In this document: positions 15,388 through 23,625 of the stretch, in pieces
Position numbering within the stretch: the stretch's first letter is position 1
Layout: each line of letters starts with the position of its first letter
Assembly (NCBI GenBank): GCA_903845365.1
Contig: CAIMXI010000051.1
Coordinates: 1-40,190 of the forward strand
Direction: 5' to 3'
Length of the DNA stretch: 40,190 bases
Origin: an uncultured Geobacteraceae bacterium
Lineage (GTDB): Bacteria; Desulfobacterota; Desulfuromonadia; Geobacterales; Pseudopelobacteraceae
The notes under the pieces: generated by a model
Seen by the model: only the letters and a program-made list of their open reading frames with translations
Told to the model about the DNA's origin: nothing
The model's database searches: none
Position numbers and translations under genes: made by a program

Positions 15388-17178
15388 ATGTCAGCAAAAT
15401 CTTTACAATTGCCGCTTGATCGTGACAGCAAAACGCTGCAGATTGACAGTTTCAGCCAAGCTCTGGTAAATGCAATGGGTGTTGGCTTTCTTGCGGTCGA
15501 CACTTCAGGTGTTACCATTTTGGCTAATGCGATAGCAAATGAAAGTTTTAAAGTTTTTCCCGGAACTGGCATGAAAGGAGCGTTCCCTGAGCTGTGGCCA
15601 AAGATCTTGGAAATTCTCAAAGGTCGAAGGCAGAATACTGAATTCTCACTCCGCCGCGGAAAGATAAATTACCTGATCAGGGTTAATCCTATTGTGGTTG
15701 ACTCAAAACAGATCGGTGCTATTTGCGTATTTGTTGAAAGCTCCGGACTGGAAGAGATGGCCATGCAGATGAGTTTCTTTCAGGAAATCATCGGGGAGCT
15801 GGAGGCAATCATTAATTCTTCATCTGAGGGGCTCTGGATATGCGACGGGGAGGCCAATGTCCTCCGAATGAATCCTGCATCAGAGCGAATTCATGATGTT
15901 AAGGCTGAAGAGATAGTAGGTCGCAATATGCAGGATCTGGTAGATGAAGGCTTTATCGATAAATCAGCGACCCTTGAGGTTATCAAGAGCAGAGAAGTTG
16001 TCAATATTTTGCAACTTCGCAAAGGCAGGAAGCTGGTAATAACAGGTACTCCGGTATTTGACCATTACGGGAAGATGATAAGAATTGTATCAAGTGTACG
16101 GGATATTACCGAAATAGAAAAATTGCAAAGTGAGCTTGAAGAACAGGAGGCCATTAAGAACCAGCTACGCAATCATATGCTGGAGTTACAACATCTGGAG
16201 CTTGAATCAAGACGCGTAATAGCCAAAAGCCCCTGTATGCTGAAAGCGTTGCGACAGGCGATAAAGGTCGGCTCGGTTGATTCTTCGGTGCTTCTTCTGG
16301 GAGAATCAGGTGTCGGGAAAGGGCTCATCGCCGACATAATCCATAAACATTCACACCGATCGAAAAAACCGATTATCAGAATAAACTGCGGTGCCATTCC
16401 TGAGTCACTTATTGAATCTGAGCTTTTCGGATATGAGAAGGGGGCGTTTACCGGCGCAAAGACCGGTGGTAAACCGGGATATCTGGAACTGGCAGACGGA
16501 GGAACTCTTTTTCTGGACGAGATAGCAGAACTGCCGGTTCCTTCGCAGGTCAAGCTGCTCCGTTTTCTTGAAGATGGCCGCCTTACACGACTGGGGGGAA
16601 CCTTCAGCCGTACGGTTAATGTTCGTATCCTTGCGGCAACACACCGAGATCTTGAGGAGATGATCGGGCAAGGAAAGTTCAGATTAGACCTCTACTACCG
16701 CCTGAAGGTGGTTCCTATAAGTGTCCCGGCAGTCAGGGAACGCAAGGATTGTATTCTCCCCCTCATTCAACATTATGTCGAGTACTTCGGGACGAAAAAC
16801 GGCATCAGTAAACGACTTACCCGCGCCGCCTCGGATACTTTGCGGTCATATCCGTATCCGGGCAATGTACGAGAGCTGATGAACATCTGTGAGCGACTGG
16901 TAGTCATGTCAGAAACAGATCTGATTGATCTAAAGGATCTGCCGAATGACATTGTTCACCGAACAGAAGATGTGCCAGACAACGGAACGGAATGGATTGG
17001 TAACGTGACTCTCCAACAGGCAATGGATGCTCTTGAACGCAAAATGCTCGCCCAGTCCCAAAAGCTGCATGGAAATCAGAGACGCATGGCTGAGGAACTT
17101 GGAATCAATCAGTCAACGGTCGCTCGCAAACTCGAAAAACATGGCCTGAGCAGGTTGTATTTAAATCAGCATAAATGA
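15388..17178 (+). CDS. Sigma-54-dependent transcriptional activator with PAS sensor domains
   Basis: A 596-residue enhancer-binding protein. Residues ~20-120 and ~135-245 look like two PAS-type sensory domains, the second ending with a short coiled linker (EKLQSELEEQEAIKNQL). The AAA+ domain (~275-500) has Walker A GESGVGKG (305-312), the sigma-54 contact loop GAFTGA (352-357) and Walker B GGTLFLDEI. A Fis/TyrR-type helix-turn-helix closes the protein (GNQRRMAEELGINQSTVARK, ~562-581). It therefore opens sigma-54 promoters in response to a ligand or redox signal. It lies just before the catabolic island and is a candidate activator for it, like AcoR for acetoin operons, though I could not find a clear -24/-12 promoter. 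GAGG precedes the ATG. Confidence 0.85.
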   Translation: MSAKSLQLPLDRDSKTLQIDSFSQALVNAMGVGFLAVDTSGVTILANAIANESFKVFPGTGMKGAFPELWPKILEILKGRRQNTEFSLRRGKINYLIRVNPIVVDSKQIGAICVFVESSGLEEMAMQMSFFQEIIGELEAIINSSSEGLWICDGEANVLRMNPASERIHDVKAEEIVGRNMQDLVDEGFIDKSATLEVIKSREVVNILQLRKGRKLVITGTPVFDHYGKMIRIVSSVRDITEIEKLQSELEEQEAIKNQLRNHMLELQHLELESRRVIAKSPCMLKALRQAIKVGSVDSSVLLLGESGVGKGLIADIIHKHSHRSKKPIIRINCGAIPESLIESELFGYEKGAFTGAKTGGKPGYLELADGGTLFLDEIAELPVPSQVKLLRFLEDGRLTRLGGTFSRTVNVRILAATHRDLEEMIGQGKFRLDLYYRLKVVPISVPAVRERKDCILPLIQHYVEYFGTKNGISKRLTRAASDTLRSYPYPGNVRELMNICERLVVMSETDLIDLKDLPNDIVHRTEDVPDNGTEWIGNVTLQQAMDALERKMLAQSQKLHGNQRRMAEELGINQSTVARKLEKHGLSRLYLNQHK

Positions 17179-17680
17179 AGAGGAATATTTGTAATGGTTA
17201 TCGTTGCGTCACTCCTTACCGATATTCACTACCGATAATGACTTTAATCTTTTTGCCAAGCACATTCCCATCAAGCTGCATGTAGCACGGTAGTACAATA
17301 CCCACCCAATGATTTGACCGTATGAACTACCTCATCTTTTAAAGATCATCAAAGGAAAATGACTTTTAGTGGGTCATTTAAAAATACCCATCTGGAACGT
17401 CTTGCACAGTCTGCTGCAGTGATCCTTTTGGAGGCGCTTTGGTAGGATGCGATTCATCAATAAGGAAGTAAATCCTTTCAGCATAATCATCCAAAATTTC
17501 CTATTCAAAGAACCTCCGTCGCCTGTTACAGTTGCGGGAAAGGACTTTATTTATAACAAATCTGAAGCCTGCTGAAAGATACTCTGGTAGTGAATAAAAA
17601 ACTCCAAAAGATTACGAACTTTCGACAGGATAATTTTAAACTGCCTATTAAAAGCACTCCCATCTGTCTTCACTTTGTTG
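17179..17680. other. Intergenic stretch with no gene recognised
   Basis: These ~500 A+T-rich bases between two convergent regulator genes hold no credible complete gene. One short minus-strand frame (17216-17326) reads HWVGIVLPCYMQLDG and NVLGKKIKVIIGSEYR before TAA; it looks protein-like and may be the 3' end of a lost gene, but I do not recognise it. A further minus-strand frame at 17551-17766 overlaps the 3' end of the GntR gene and has no convincing start. No terminator hairpin stands out. Confidence 0.5.
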
Positions 17681-18409
17681 CTACGGCTGGCTTGTACCAA
17701 TAAGCATAAGTCGCTCAGCAGCTTTTTGAAGGTGGGTCTCTGCTGCAAGTCGAGCATTTTCAACATTTTGTTCTTCGATGGCTAGAAAAATATATTCATG
17801 CTCCTTTATTACAATTGAATTATAATCTTTAGAAGTAGACGTGTTTCTTCTCGCAGTTCTGATAGCATGACGGACGTTTTCCTCCAAAAAAGAAGAGAGA
17901 GTCAAAATAAAACGATTATTAGTTGCCTTCACAATTTCAGCATGAAAAATCAAATCTTCCTCATTCGCAACCTCTCCATCTGAAATCGCTTTTATAAGTT
18001 TATCCAGCGCTTTTTTTATTGTGGTCAGTTGTTTTTTTGTGCGGCATCGTGCAGCAAGACCTGTCGAATAAACCTCGACAGCCATAAGCAATTCCAATAT
18101 TTGTAAAACCTCCTGTTTGTCTTCAATGCTTGGGATGTCGAGGCGCATGCTGGCGCTGTGACCAGTTTCGCTAACGAAGACACCTCTTCCCTGCTGAGGT
18201 ATGACCAAGCCGTTAGATTTTAACTGCGATATTGCTTCTCGAAGAACAGGGCGACTTACACCATACGTTTCACAGAGTTCAGGTTCCGTTGGAAGACGGT
18301 CGCCCGGTTTGTAAACTCCACTCTTTATTGCATCGTTGAGCTTTTTCGCAAGTTCATCAGTTAGAGTCAGGGATCTTTTTATAATGGAATTGCTGTTTCG
18401 ACCATTCAT
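17681..18409 (-). CDS. GntR/FadR-family transcriptional regulator
   Basis: A 242-residue regulator with an N-terminal winged helix (IKSGVYKPGDRLPTEPELCE, then YGVSRPVLREAISQLKSNGL and a GRGVFV wing) and an all-helical FCD ligand-binding domain (EVLQILELLMAVE..., DLIFHAEIVKATNN, VIKEHEYIFLAIEEQNVENA). FCD regulators of this class typically repress organic-acid catabolic genes and let go on binding a substrate or intermediate. The Asp/His positions expected to hold a metal in many FCD domains are suggested by FHAEIVKAT. GAGGAGA precedes the ATG. It is divergent from the transporter-catabolic operon, with a perfect 25-base palindrome at that operon's transcription start, so it is the likely local repressor. 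Confidence 0.85.
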   Translation of the reverse strand: MNGRNSNSIIKRSLTLTDELAKKLNDAIKSGVYKPGDRLPTEPELCETYGVSRPVLREAISQLKSNGLVIPQQGRGVFVSETGHSASMRLDIPSIEDKQEVLQILELLMAVEVYSTGLAARCRTKKQLTTIKKALDKLIKAISDGEVANEEDLIFHAEIVKATNNRFILTLSSFLEENVRHAIRTARRNTSTSKDYNSIVIKEHEYIFLAIEEQNVENARLAAETHLQKAAERLMLIGTSQP

Positions 18410-18633
18410 TAACTATCTCCTCGTATAAAATTCACTATAGAATAAATAAAAAAATTTGCATCCACATGTTGTAAATAAATCATATTATGACATTATCACA
18501 TTACCAATATCTATTCCAGATATTTTGTTGTGAATCTATTGCCACCTCCCCTGGGTGTGATGATGTATAATTTCTCTGCCAGTTACAAATGTGTATGACT
18601 GGTTCATCGCATTTCCGTAGAGACCCATCAATA

Positions 18634-18659
18634 ATGAAAAATATGTATGAAAAATATGT
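18634..18659 (+). repeat. 13-bp tandem duplication just upstream of the operon promoter
   Basis: ATGAAAAATATGT occurs twice in a row and ends one base before the -35 box. The A-tracts fall about one helical turn apart, so the block may act as an UP-like or bent-DNA element, or as paired activator sites. Confidence 0.6.
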
Positions 18660-18660
18660 A

Positions 18661-18712
18661 TTGACAAATTCAAAACCCTGTATTATAGATCATGTCATCA
18701 GATGACATGATC
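18661..18712 (+). promoter_or_regulatory. Catabolic operon promoter with 25-bp palindromic operator
   Basis: A perfect -35 box TTGACA (18661-18666) and, after 17 bases, TATAGA (18684-18689) form a plausible sigma-70 promoter toward the transporter operon. Immediately over the expected start point lies a perfect 12-1-12 inverted repeat: GATCATGTCATC, a central A, and GATGACATGATC (18688-18712). The placement is that of a repressor operator, and the core GTC-N5-GAC style symmetry suits a GntR/FadR dimer. The divergent GntR gene is the obvious candidate to bind it. Confidence 0.65.
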
Positions 18713-18774
18713 ATATTCTGTAACTGAAATAAAAATTTCAAGCAGCATTATCCAAGCTAAAGGAGGATTTGAAA

Positions 18775-20052
18775 ATGATTAGAAAAATGATTGTCGCGTT
18801 GTCAATGTTCATTAGCAAAAAATGGTATTGTGTGTCACTTGCCCTGTGTGGAGTTATTTTTGCCACATCCGCACTAGCCGCACCAGTTAAAATGGCAATG
18901 GTCGAAAGTCTATCTGGGCCTCAGGCATCAACAGGCATTTTATACCTCACGGCCGTGCGGTATGTGATCAATTCCATAAATGCAACTGGTGGCTGGGGTG
19001 GGGAACAGATCCAACTCATAGAATACGATAACCAGGGAGGCACTTCCGGAGCATCTGACAAAGTAAAAGCAGCAATAGCTGATGGTGTTCAGGTTATCAT
19101 TCAGGGGTCATCCTCGGCTGTAGCCGGACAGATTACGGAAGATGTGCGCAAACATAATCTTAGAAATCCTGGAAAAGAACTTCTATATCTCAATTTCGGT
19201 GGTGAGGCGCTTGAACTGACTGGTGAGAAAAACCATTTTTATCACTTCCGTTTCTGCACTAATTCGGATATTCGCGTTAAAGCTCTTGTATCTGCAATGA
19301 AGCAGGCTGGCGTGCTTGGCAAGAATATTTACTCCATGAACCAGAACTATTCATGGGGTTTGGATATGCAGAATGCAATCCTTGGCAACGCCCCGCAGGG
19401 CGGATACCAAATAGTTGGAACGACTCTTCACGATGTCAACAAGATTCAGGATTTTTCACCTTATATCGCTAAAATTAAAGATGCCAAGCCTGATACGGTT
19501 ATCACTGGAAACTGGTCAAACGATCTTCTGCTGCTAATGAAGGCCGCTCACTCTGCCAACCTGAAAATCCGTTTTGCCACCTGCTTTCTCGACCAGCCGG
19601 GCAATCTGGCAAATGCTGGCGATTCAGCACTCGGCAGCTTCGTTGCCCACCCTTTAAACATTGAGGCTGCCGGCAAAGAGGGAGATAAGTTCGCGCAGGC
19701 TTACAAGGCAAAAACCGGGCATCTGCCATCTTATGTAGAGCCGCAAGCGGTTTATGGAATGATGTTGCTTGAAGAGGCTCTGAAAAAAGTAAAACCTGAG
19801 GCTGGCACGCTGAATATTACCTCGCTTGCTAAAGCGCTGGAAAACGCTCAGATCACTACCCCGCTTGGCAAAGCCACCATACGCTCCGCCGACCACCAAG
19901 TGATAATGCCCATAGCCGTGTCGGTCGTATCAAAAGATGCTAAATACAAGGTCGATGGCACGAATATGGGCTTCAAGCCGGTCAAGGTGTTCACCGCTGA
20001 GGAAGCGGCTGTTCCGGTGCAGGCAAGCAACAAGCTGCAACGGCCAAAGTAA
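18775..20052 (+). CDS. ABC transporter substrate-binding protein (branched-chain amino acid/amide type)
   Basis: A protein of about 425 residues with a long signal peptide (LALCGVIFATSALA|APVKMAMV) and a Peripla_BP_6 fold beginning MAMVESLSGPQASTG, followed by INATGGWGGEQIQLIEYDNQ. It captures the substrate in the periplasm and delivers it to the LivHMGF-type channel encoded downstream. Such receptors in catabolic clusters often bind aromatic or alicyclic acids rather than amino acids, so the ligand is open. ATG 18775, eight bases after AGGAGG, is chosen over TTG 18769. A strong hairpin follows the stop, probably raising its expression relative to the rest of the operon. A fragment of a sister gene lies at 23452-23586. 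Confidence 0.85.
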   Translation: MIRKMIVALSMFISKKWYCVSLALCGVIFATSALAAPVKMAMVESLSGPQASTGILYLTAVRYVINSINATGGWGGEQIQLIEYDNQGGTSGASDKVKAAIADGVQVIIQGSSSAVAGQITEDVRKHNLRNPGKELLYLNFGGEALELTGEKNHFYHFRFCTNSDIRVKALVSAMKQAGVLGKNIYSMNQNYSWGLDMQNAILGNAPQGGYQIVGTTLHDVNKIQDFSPYIAKIKDAKPDTVITGNWSNDLLLLMKAAHSANLKIRFATCFLDQPGNLANAGDSALGSFVAHPLNIEAAGKEGDKFAQAYKAKTGHLPSYVEPQAVYGMMLLEEALKKVKPEAGTLNITSLAKALENAQITTPLGKATIRSADHQVIMPIAVSVVSKDAKYKVDGTNMGFKPVKVFTAEEAAVPVQASNKLQRPK

Positions 20053-20069
20053 AGACATCTTCGTGAAAA

Positions 20070-20103
20070 TGCAAAGCCTTGGTCAAGATGCCAGGGCTTT
20101 GCA
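20070..20103 (+). terminator. Intercistronic hairpin after the substrate-binding protein gene
   Basis: TGCAAAGCCTTGG and CCAGGGCTTTGCA pair across an eight-base loop, followed by CGTTTTA. The stem is strong but the T tract is short, so it is better viewed as a partial terminator or mRNA-stabilising element that favours the receptor gene, as is common in binding-protein operons. Confidence 0.65.
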
Positions 20104-20149
20104 CGTTTTAGCAACATAACAGCTCGATAATGCTTAAAGAGGATAACGA

Positions 20150-21007
20150 ATGAATATCGACGGTACTACCGCATTGATCGGAATTATCGCCAATCCGATT
20201 GCACATGTACGTACACCGCAACTCTTCAACGAATCGGCAAGGCGCCAGGGTCTCAATGTCGTTTGCCTTCCTTTTCATGTACTGAACGACAATCTTGAAA
20301 AGATGTTGAATGGCGTACTGGGGCTCAGCAATTTGCGCGGTTTGATAGTGACTATTCCGTACAAGGAGCGTGTCCTCAAGTTTTGCGGCGCGCTTTCCGA
20401 GGCAGCACAAATTGTAGGTTCGGTAAACGCTCTGCGGGTCGATCACGTAAACGGCTCATTTGTGGGTGGTAATTTCGATGGTGATGGTTTTGTCGCCGGC
20501 CTGCATGAACGTGGTCATTTACTGCGAGGCAAGCGCGTTCTGATGGTCGGAGCCGGCGGGGCCGGTAAATCTATCGCTTATGCCGTGGCTCGAGAGCTTC
20601 CTTCTGAGCTGGTTATAAGTAATCGATCAATGGAACGGACAACAGGATTGGTTGAACGCTTACAACCTCTAACGCCTCAGGTTGCCATGCGCACAGACAG
20701 CAACAATCCAGCCGGTTACGACGTTGTAATCAATGCCACCTCGCTCGGTTTGCATGATAGCGACGAGCTTCCGCTGCCAGCGGAGCAATTGTCACCAGGC
20801 ACACTGGTTTGTGAAGCGGTGGTCCGCCTGGGCGATACGCCGCTGTTGGCGTTCGCCAGACGACGGTCATGTGTGCTTCACCACGGCCAGTACATGCTTT
20901 ATGGCCAGATTATCCAGATTAGCCGTTTCCTCGGAATTGATTTGATGGAGGAACATGTGGCACGAATTCTCGGCCCGGACGAGCAGTTTTCGACTGTGCA
21001 AGAATAG
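20150..21007 (+). CDS. AroE-like (shikimate/quinate dehydrogenase family) oxidoreductase
   Basis: A 285-residue member of the shikimate dehydrogenase family. Catalytic Lys72 (TIPYKE), Asn93 (GSVNAL) and Asp110 (GGNFDGDG) are in place, as is the nucleotide loop GAGGAGKS (134-141) and a basic NADP-preferring NRS (158-160). However, the substrate-gripping Ser-x-Ser of true AroE (HSxSP) is replaced by HVRTP (Val20, Thr22), so the ring carboxylate is probably bound differently. With its location in a transport-catabolic operon, this argues for oxidation of a hydroxylated cyclic or polyol acid rather than shikimate biosynthesis. AGAGGATAACGA precedes the ATG. The next gene starts 19 bases on. Confidence 0.75.
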   Translation: MNIDGTTALIGIIANPIAHVRTPQLFNESARRQGLNVVCLPFHVLNDNLEKMLNGVLGLSNLRGLIVTIPYKERVLKFCGALSEAAQIVGSVNALRVDHVNGSFVGGNFDGDGFVAGLHERGHLLRGKRVLMVGAGGAGKSIAYAVARELPSELVISNRSMERTTGLVERLQPLTPQVAMRTDSNNPAGYDVVINATSLGLHDSDELPLPAEQLSPGTLVCEAVVRLGDTPLLAFARRRSCVLHHGQYMLYGQIIQISRFLGIDLMEEHVARILGPDEQFSTVQE

Positions 21008-21026
21008 CCGGCTACAGAGTCCTGCC

Positions 21027-22184
21027 ATGCATATTACACGCATACTTCTCGCAGAGGTTCAAGTACCACTTCCTCAAACACTCCGGCTTGGGCCAGTGGT
21101 GATCACCACCCGCGACTATGTCGCTGTACGCATCGAGACCGATGCCGGTGTATGGGGAGATGCCATAGGTTACCCCAGAGGCACGCCTTTGCTTGAGTCG
21201 CTGACCCGTATCAGCCAGAACCTTATTAATACAGACCCGCTCATGCGCCGGCAGGGACTGCAAGCCTTCTTGATGGGTAACACAACCTCCAGACCTGTTT
21301 ATTCGCGAGCCGTCAGTCTGATTGATATTGCGCTGTGGGATATCGCGGCAAAAGTTTCCGGATTACCGCTGTACAGGCTTCTCGGCGGTCTGCGCTCCGA
21401 CGTCCCGGTTACGGCTGTTGCCGGTTACTATATGGATACACGATCCCTGGATAATATCGCGGACGAAGTATCGCGCTGTATTGACGAAGGCTACGAGCGC
21501 GTAAAGGTCATGCTCAAAGGTGACGATTCTGCCTTTGATCTGCGTTACACACAGACAGTGACCAAGCGGGCACCTGGCCGCGTTGCGGCGGACGCACACT
21601 GGTCCTGGTCAACTCTTACGGAAGCACTCGGAGTGTGTCGCCGTCTCGACGAGTTGGGGCTGGCGTTTCTGGAAGATCCCTTCAATCCCCAGGATTGGCG
21701 GCTTACCTCGGAATTACAGCGGCACCTGTCGACGCCGATCGCTGCCGGAGAAGACGTAACGGATTCAAGAGCAATGCGGGATCTCGCAGAAGGAGTTTCC
21801 ATAGTGAGGGTGGATGCAACAACTTGCGGTGGCATCACAGGTGCAATTAGCGCGATTCATGCAGCATCATTTGCTGGTCGCACCGTTTTTCCGCATGTTT
21901 TTGCACCTCTTCATCTCCATCTTGCGTGTGCGTTTTCTGAGATTGAAGGGGTAGAATACATTCCTTCCGAGTCCGGAGCAGACCCTTTGGAAGTATTGTT
22001 GAAGCGACCGATTACTGTAACGGATGGACGTATGGTGGCTGATGAGGAACCCGGTGCGGGACTTGAGCTGAACTGGCAGTCCGTCATGCAACGCTCCAGT
22101 CGCAGTGCCGTAGTGGAAACTGCGAAGAGAAAGGTTTCAATTACAGGCAGCATCAGCAAACAGGAGGATACTGGACATGAGTGA
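21027..22184 (+). CDS. Enolase-superfamily enzyme, mandelate racemase/muconate-lactonizing type
   Basis: A protein of about 385 residues with the two-domain enolase-superfamily build. The barrel shows Lys160 (ERVKVMLK), metal ligands Asp189 (ADAHWSW), Glu216 (FLEDPF) and Glu242 (AAGED), and the His290/Asp263 dyad (VFPHVF, RVDATTCGG) of the mandelate racemase subgroup. The first Lys of the usual KxK pair is Arg158. Such enzymes abstract a proton next to a carboxylate and carry out racemisation, cycloisomerisation or sugar-acid dehydration; which one cannot be told here. ATG 21027 is chosen because the longer frame would overlap the AroE-like gene. Its 3' end overlaps the next gene by eight bases, implying translational coupling. 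Confidence 0.8.
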   Translation: MHITRILLAEVQVPLPQTLRLGPVVITTRDYVAVRIETDAGVWGDAIGYPRGTPLLESLTRISQNLINTDPLMRRQGLQAFLMGNTTSRPVYSRAVSLIDIALWDIAAKVSGLPLYRLLGGLRSDVPVTAVAGYYMDTRSLDNIADEVSRCIDEGYERVKVMLKGDDSAFDLRYTQTVTKRAPGRVAADAHWSWSTLTEALGVCRRLDELGLAFLEDPFNPQDWRLTSELQRHLSTPIAAGEDVTDSRAMRDLAEGVSIVRVDATTCGGITGAISAIHAASFAGRTVFPHVFAPLHLHLACAFSEIEGVEYIPSESGADPLEVLLKRPITVTDGRMVADEEPGAGLELNWQSVMQRSSRSAVVETAKRKVSITGSISKQEDTGHE

Positions 22185-22734
22185 ATCGAAAGCTGTAATT
22201 CATGGAATGCCGGGCCTGCAAGGTACCGACCACGTTGGCTTTACCGTGCCTGACATAGAACAGGCAACCGATTTTTTTGTAAATGTCATCGGCTGCGAAC
22301 AACATTATGATCTTGGGCCGTTTCAAACTGAAGATGACCGGATGCAGACCCATCTCAACGTACATCCAAGAACAATCATGAGAAAGATCCGCTTCTTCCG
22401 CTGCAAAAACGGCAGCAACTATGAAGTCTTTGAGTACGAAGCTGCAGATCAGGTACTTGAACCGCCCCGAAACAGCGATATAGGCGGCCACCATTTGGCC
22501 CTTTACGTTGATGATGTCTACGCTGCAGTTGCACACCTGAAGTCCTGCGGGATCCGTGTGCTTGGCAATCCGACTGTACGGGAGACCGGGCCCAGTGCCG
22601 GGCAGACCTGGGTCTATTTTCTATCACCCTGGGGCATGCAGTTCGAGCTGGTCAGTTTTCCGAACGGGAAGGGATATGAGAAGGAGACAACGTCAAGACT
22701 CTGGCACACCGCTGACCGGCGATTTGACATATAG
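22177..22734 (+). CDS. VOC-superfamily metalloenzyme (glyoxalase/dioxygenase-like)
   Basis: A 185-residue vicinal-oxygen-chelate protein with two beta-alpha-beta modules. Likely metal ligands are His19 (GTDHVGFTV), Glu83 (NYEVFEY), His105 or 106 (GGHHLALYV) and Glu157 (GMQFELVSF). The His/Glu set, rather than the His-His-Glu of ring-cleaving dioxygenases alone, fits an isomerase or lyase as well as a dioxygenase. In an obligate anaerobe, an oxygen-independent epimerase or lyase role is more likely. SPWG preceding MQFEL is common in VOC proteins. It overlaps the enolase-superfamily gene by eight bases, so the two products likely act in adjacent steps. Exact reaction unknown. Confidence 0.75.
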   Translation: MSESKAVIHGMPGLQGTDHVGFTVPDIEQATDFFVNVIGCEQHYDLGPFQTEDDRMQTHLNVHPRTIMRKIRFFRCKNGSNYEVFEYEAADQVLEPPRNSDIGGHHLALYVDDVYAAVAHLKSCGIRVLGNPTVRETGPSAGQTWVYFLSPWGMQFELVSFPNGKGYEKETTSRLWHTADRRFDI

Positions 22735-22783
22735 AGCGAGAATACAGCGCTTTCATGGAAAAAGCGGCAAGGAGGCCATTGAC

Positions 22784-23443
22784 TTGAAGGCAGTCATTGC
22801 AGGTAACCCGGAAAAACCGGGCAAAATCCATGAGTACCGAACATACGTCATGCATCCTGGCACATTAGACGGCTATTTACAGCTTGTCGAATCAAAGCTG
22901 CAGCCCTTGCGCCAGGATCGCTTCGGCCGACTGCTCGGCTTCTGGTACAGTGAGTTCGGGACACTAAATCAGGTTCATCATCTTTGGGAGTTTGAGACTC
23001 TGGATCACCGCCAGGAGCAGCGCCGTCTTCTGGCTCATCAAAAAAGCTGGCGGGAGGAGTTTCTCGAAAAAGTCCTTCCGGCGATTCAAACCCAACAGAT
23101 TAATTTCCTGCGACCTGCAATCACTGTCAATGTGCCAACCGTTGTCAGCGCTTTTTACGAGATGCGCCGATACCAGGCTGTGGTAGGGAAATCAGCTCAA
23201 TTACTGCAAGAGGTTCTCCGACGACCGAAATCTTCAGAATGCACCCTTGCGGGTGTCTGGACAAGTGAATCGCCTGATCCGAACGAAGTTCTGGAGCTGT
23301 CGGCGTACCCCGATTTTCAGTCGCGTCTGGAGCAGGGGTTACAGCAGCCTGCCCAGTGTAAATGGGCCGGCACTGTTCAGGGACTAATGCTGGGAATGGT
23401 TTCGACGATGCTCCTACCGGCTGAAATTTCTCCGTTGCGCTGA
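22784..23443 (+). CDS. NIPSNAP-family protein (two ferredoxin-like modules)
   Basis: A protein of about 219 residues beginning with HEYRTYVMHPGTLDGYLQLV, the NIPSNAP signature (E-x-R-x-Y, then a Gly-containing helix), and including LGFWYSEFGTLNQVHHLWEF. A second, weaker copy follows at FYEMRRYQAVVGKSAQLLQE. NIPSNAP modules are dimeric alpha-beta barrels whose role in bacteria is mostly unknown; they recur in aromatic and alicyclic catabolic clusters. The open frame extends upstream into the VOC gene, but TTG 22784 has AAGGAGG eight bases before it and yields a sensible N-terminus (MKAVIAGNPEKPGKIHEYRT). No signal peptide, so cytoplasmic. It may bind or process a reactive ring intermediate. 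Confidence 0.7.
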   Translation: MKAVIAGNPEKPGKIHEYRTYVMHPGTLDGYLQLVESKLQPLRQDRFGRLLGFWYSEFGTLNQVHHLWEFETLDHRQEQRRLLAHQKSWREEFLEKVLPAIQTQQINFLRPAITVNVPTVVSAFYEMRRYQAVVGKSAQLLQEVLRRPKSSECTLAGVWTSESPDPNEVLELSAYPDFQSRLEQGLQQPAQCKWAGTVQGLMLGMVSTMLLPAEISPLR

Positions 23444-23451
23444 ATTGCAAA

Positions 23452-23586
23452 ATGAACGTAACCACACTTGCCAAAGCGCTGGAGGATTCCAAGATCAACA
23501 CACCGCTTGGAAAGATGCGCATGCGCGCTGCCGATCACCAAGCATTTTCTGCTCTTCACGAGATAGAAGCAGTGCAGGCAGAATAA
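23452..23586 (+). pseudogene. 3' fragment of a second ABC substrate-binding protein gene
   Basis: Forty-four codons from an ATG at 23452 read NVTTLAKALEDSKINTPLGK then MRMRAADHQAF and end EAVQAE. They match the C-terminal region of the intact receptor at 18775-20052 (NITSLAKALENAQITTPLGK, then IRSADHQV, ending after PVQAS...). The rest of the gene is missing. It lies immediately before the permease genes, exactly where a receptor gene would normally sit. A former receptor here was probably lost by deletion, or the operon was inserted into an existing transporter locus. Confidence 0.8.
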
Positions 23587-23625
23587 TAACAAGAAGGGTG
23601 TCTTGCATAAGATGGAGGGAATTTC

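Noticed and set aside
22177-22734. Assigning the VOC gene as a ring-cleaving dioxygenase
   Set aside because: Metal ligands fit several VOC reactions and the host looks anaerobic, so an oxygen-dependent role is not supported.
22556-22783. Longer start for the NIPSNAP-like gene
   Set aside because: It would overlap most of the VOC gene's 3' end; TTG 22784 has an ideal ribosome-binding site and starts the recognisable domain.
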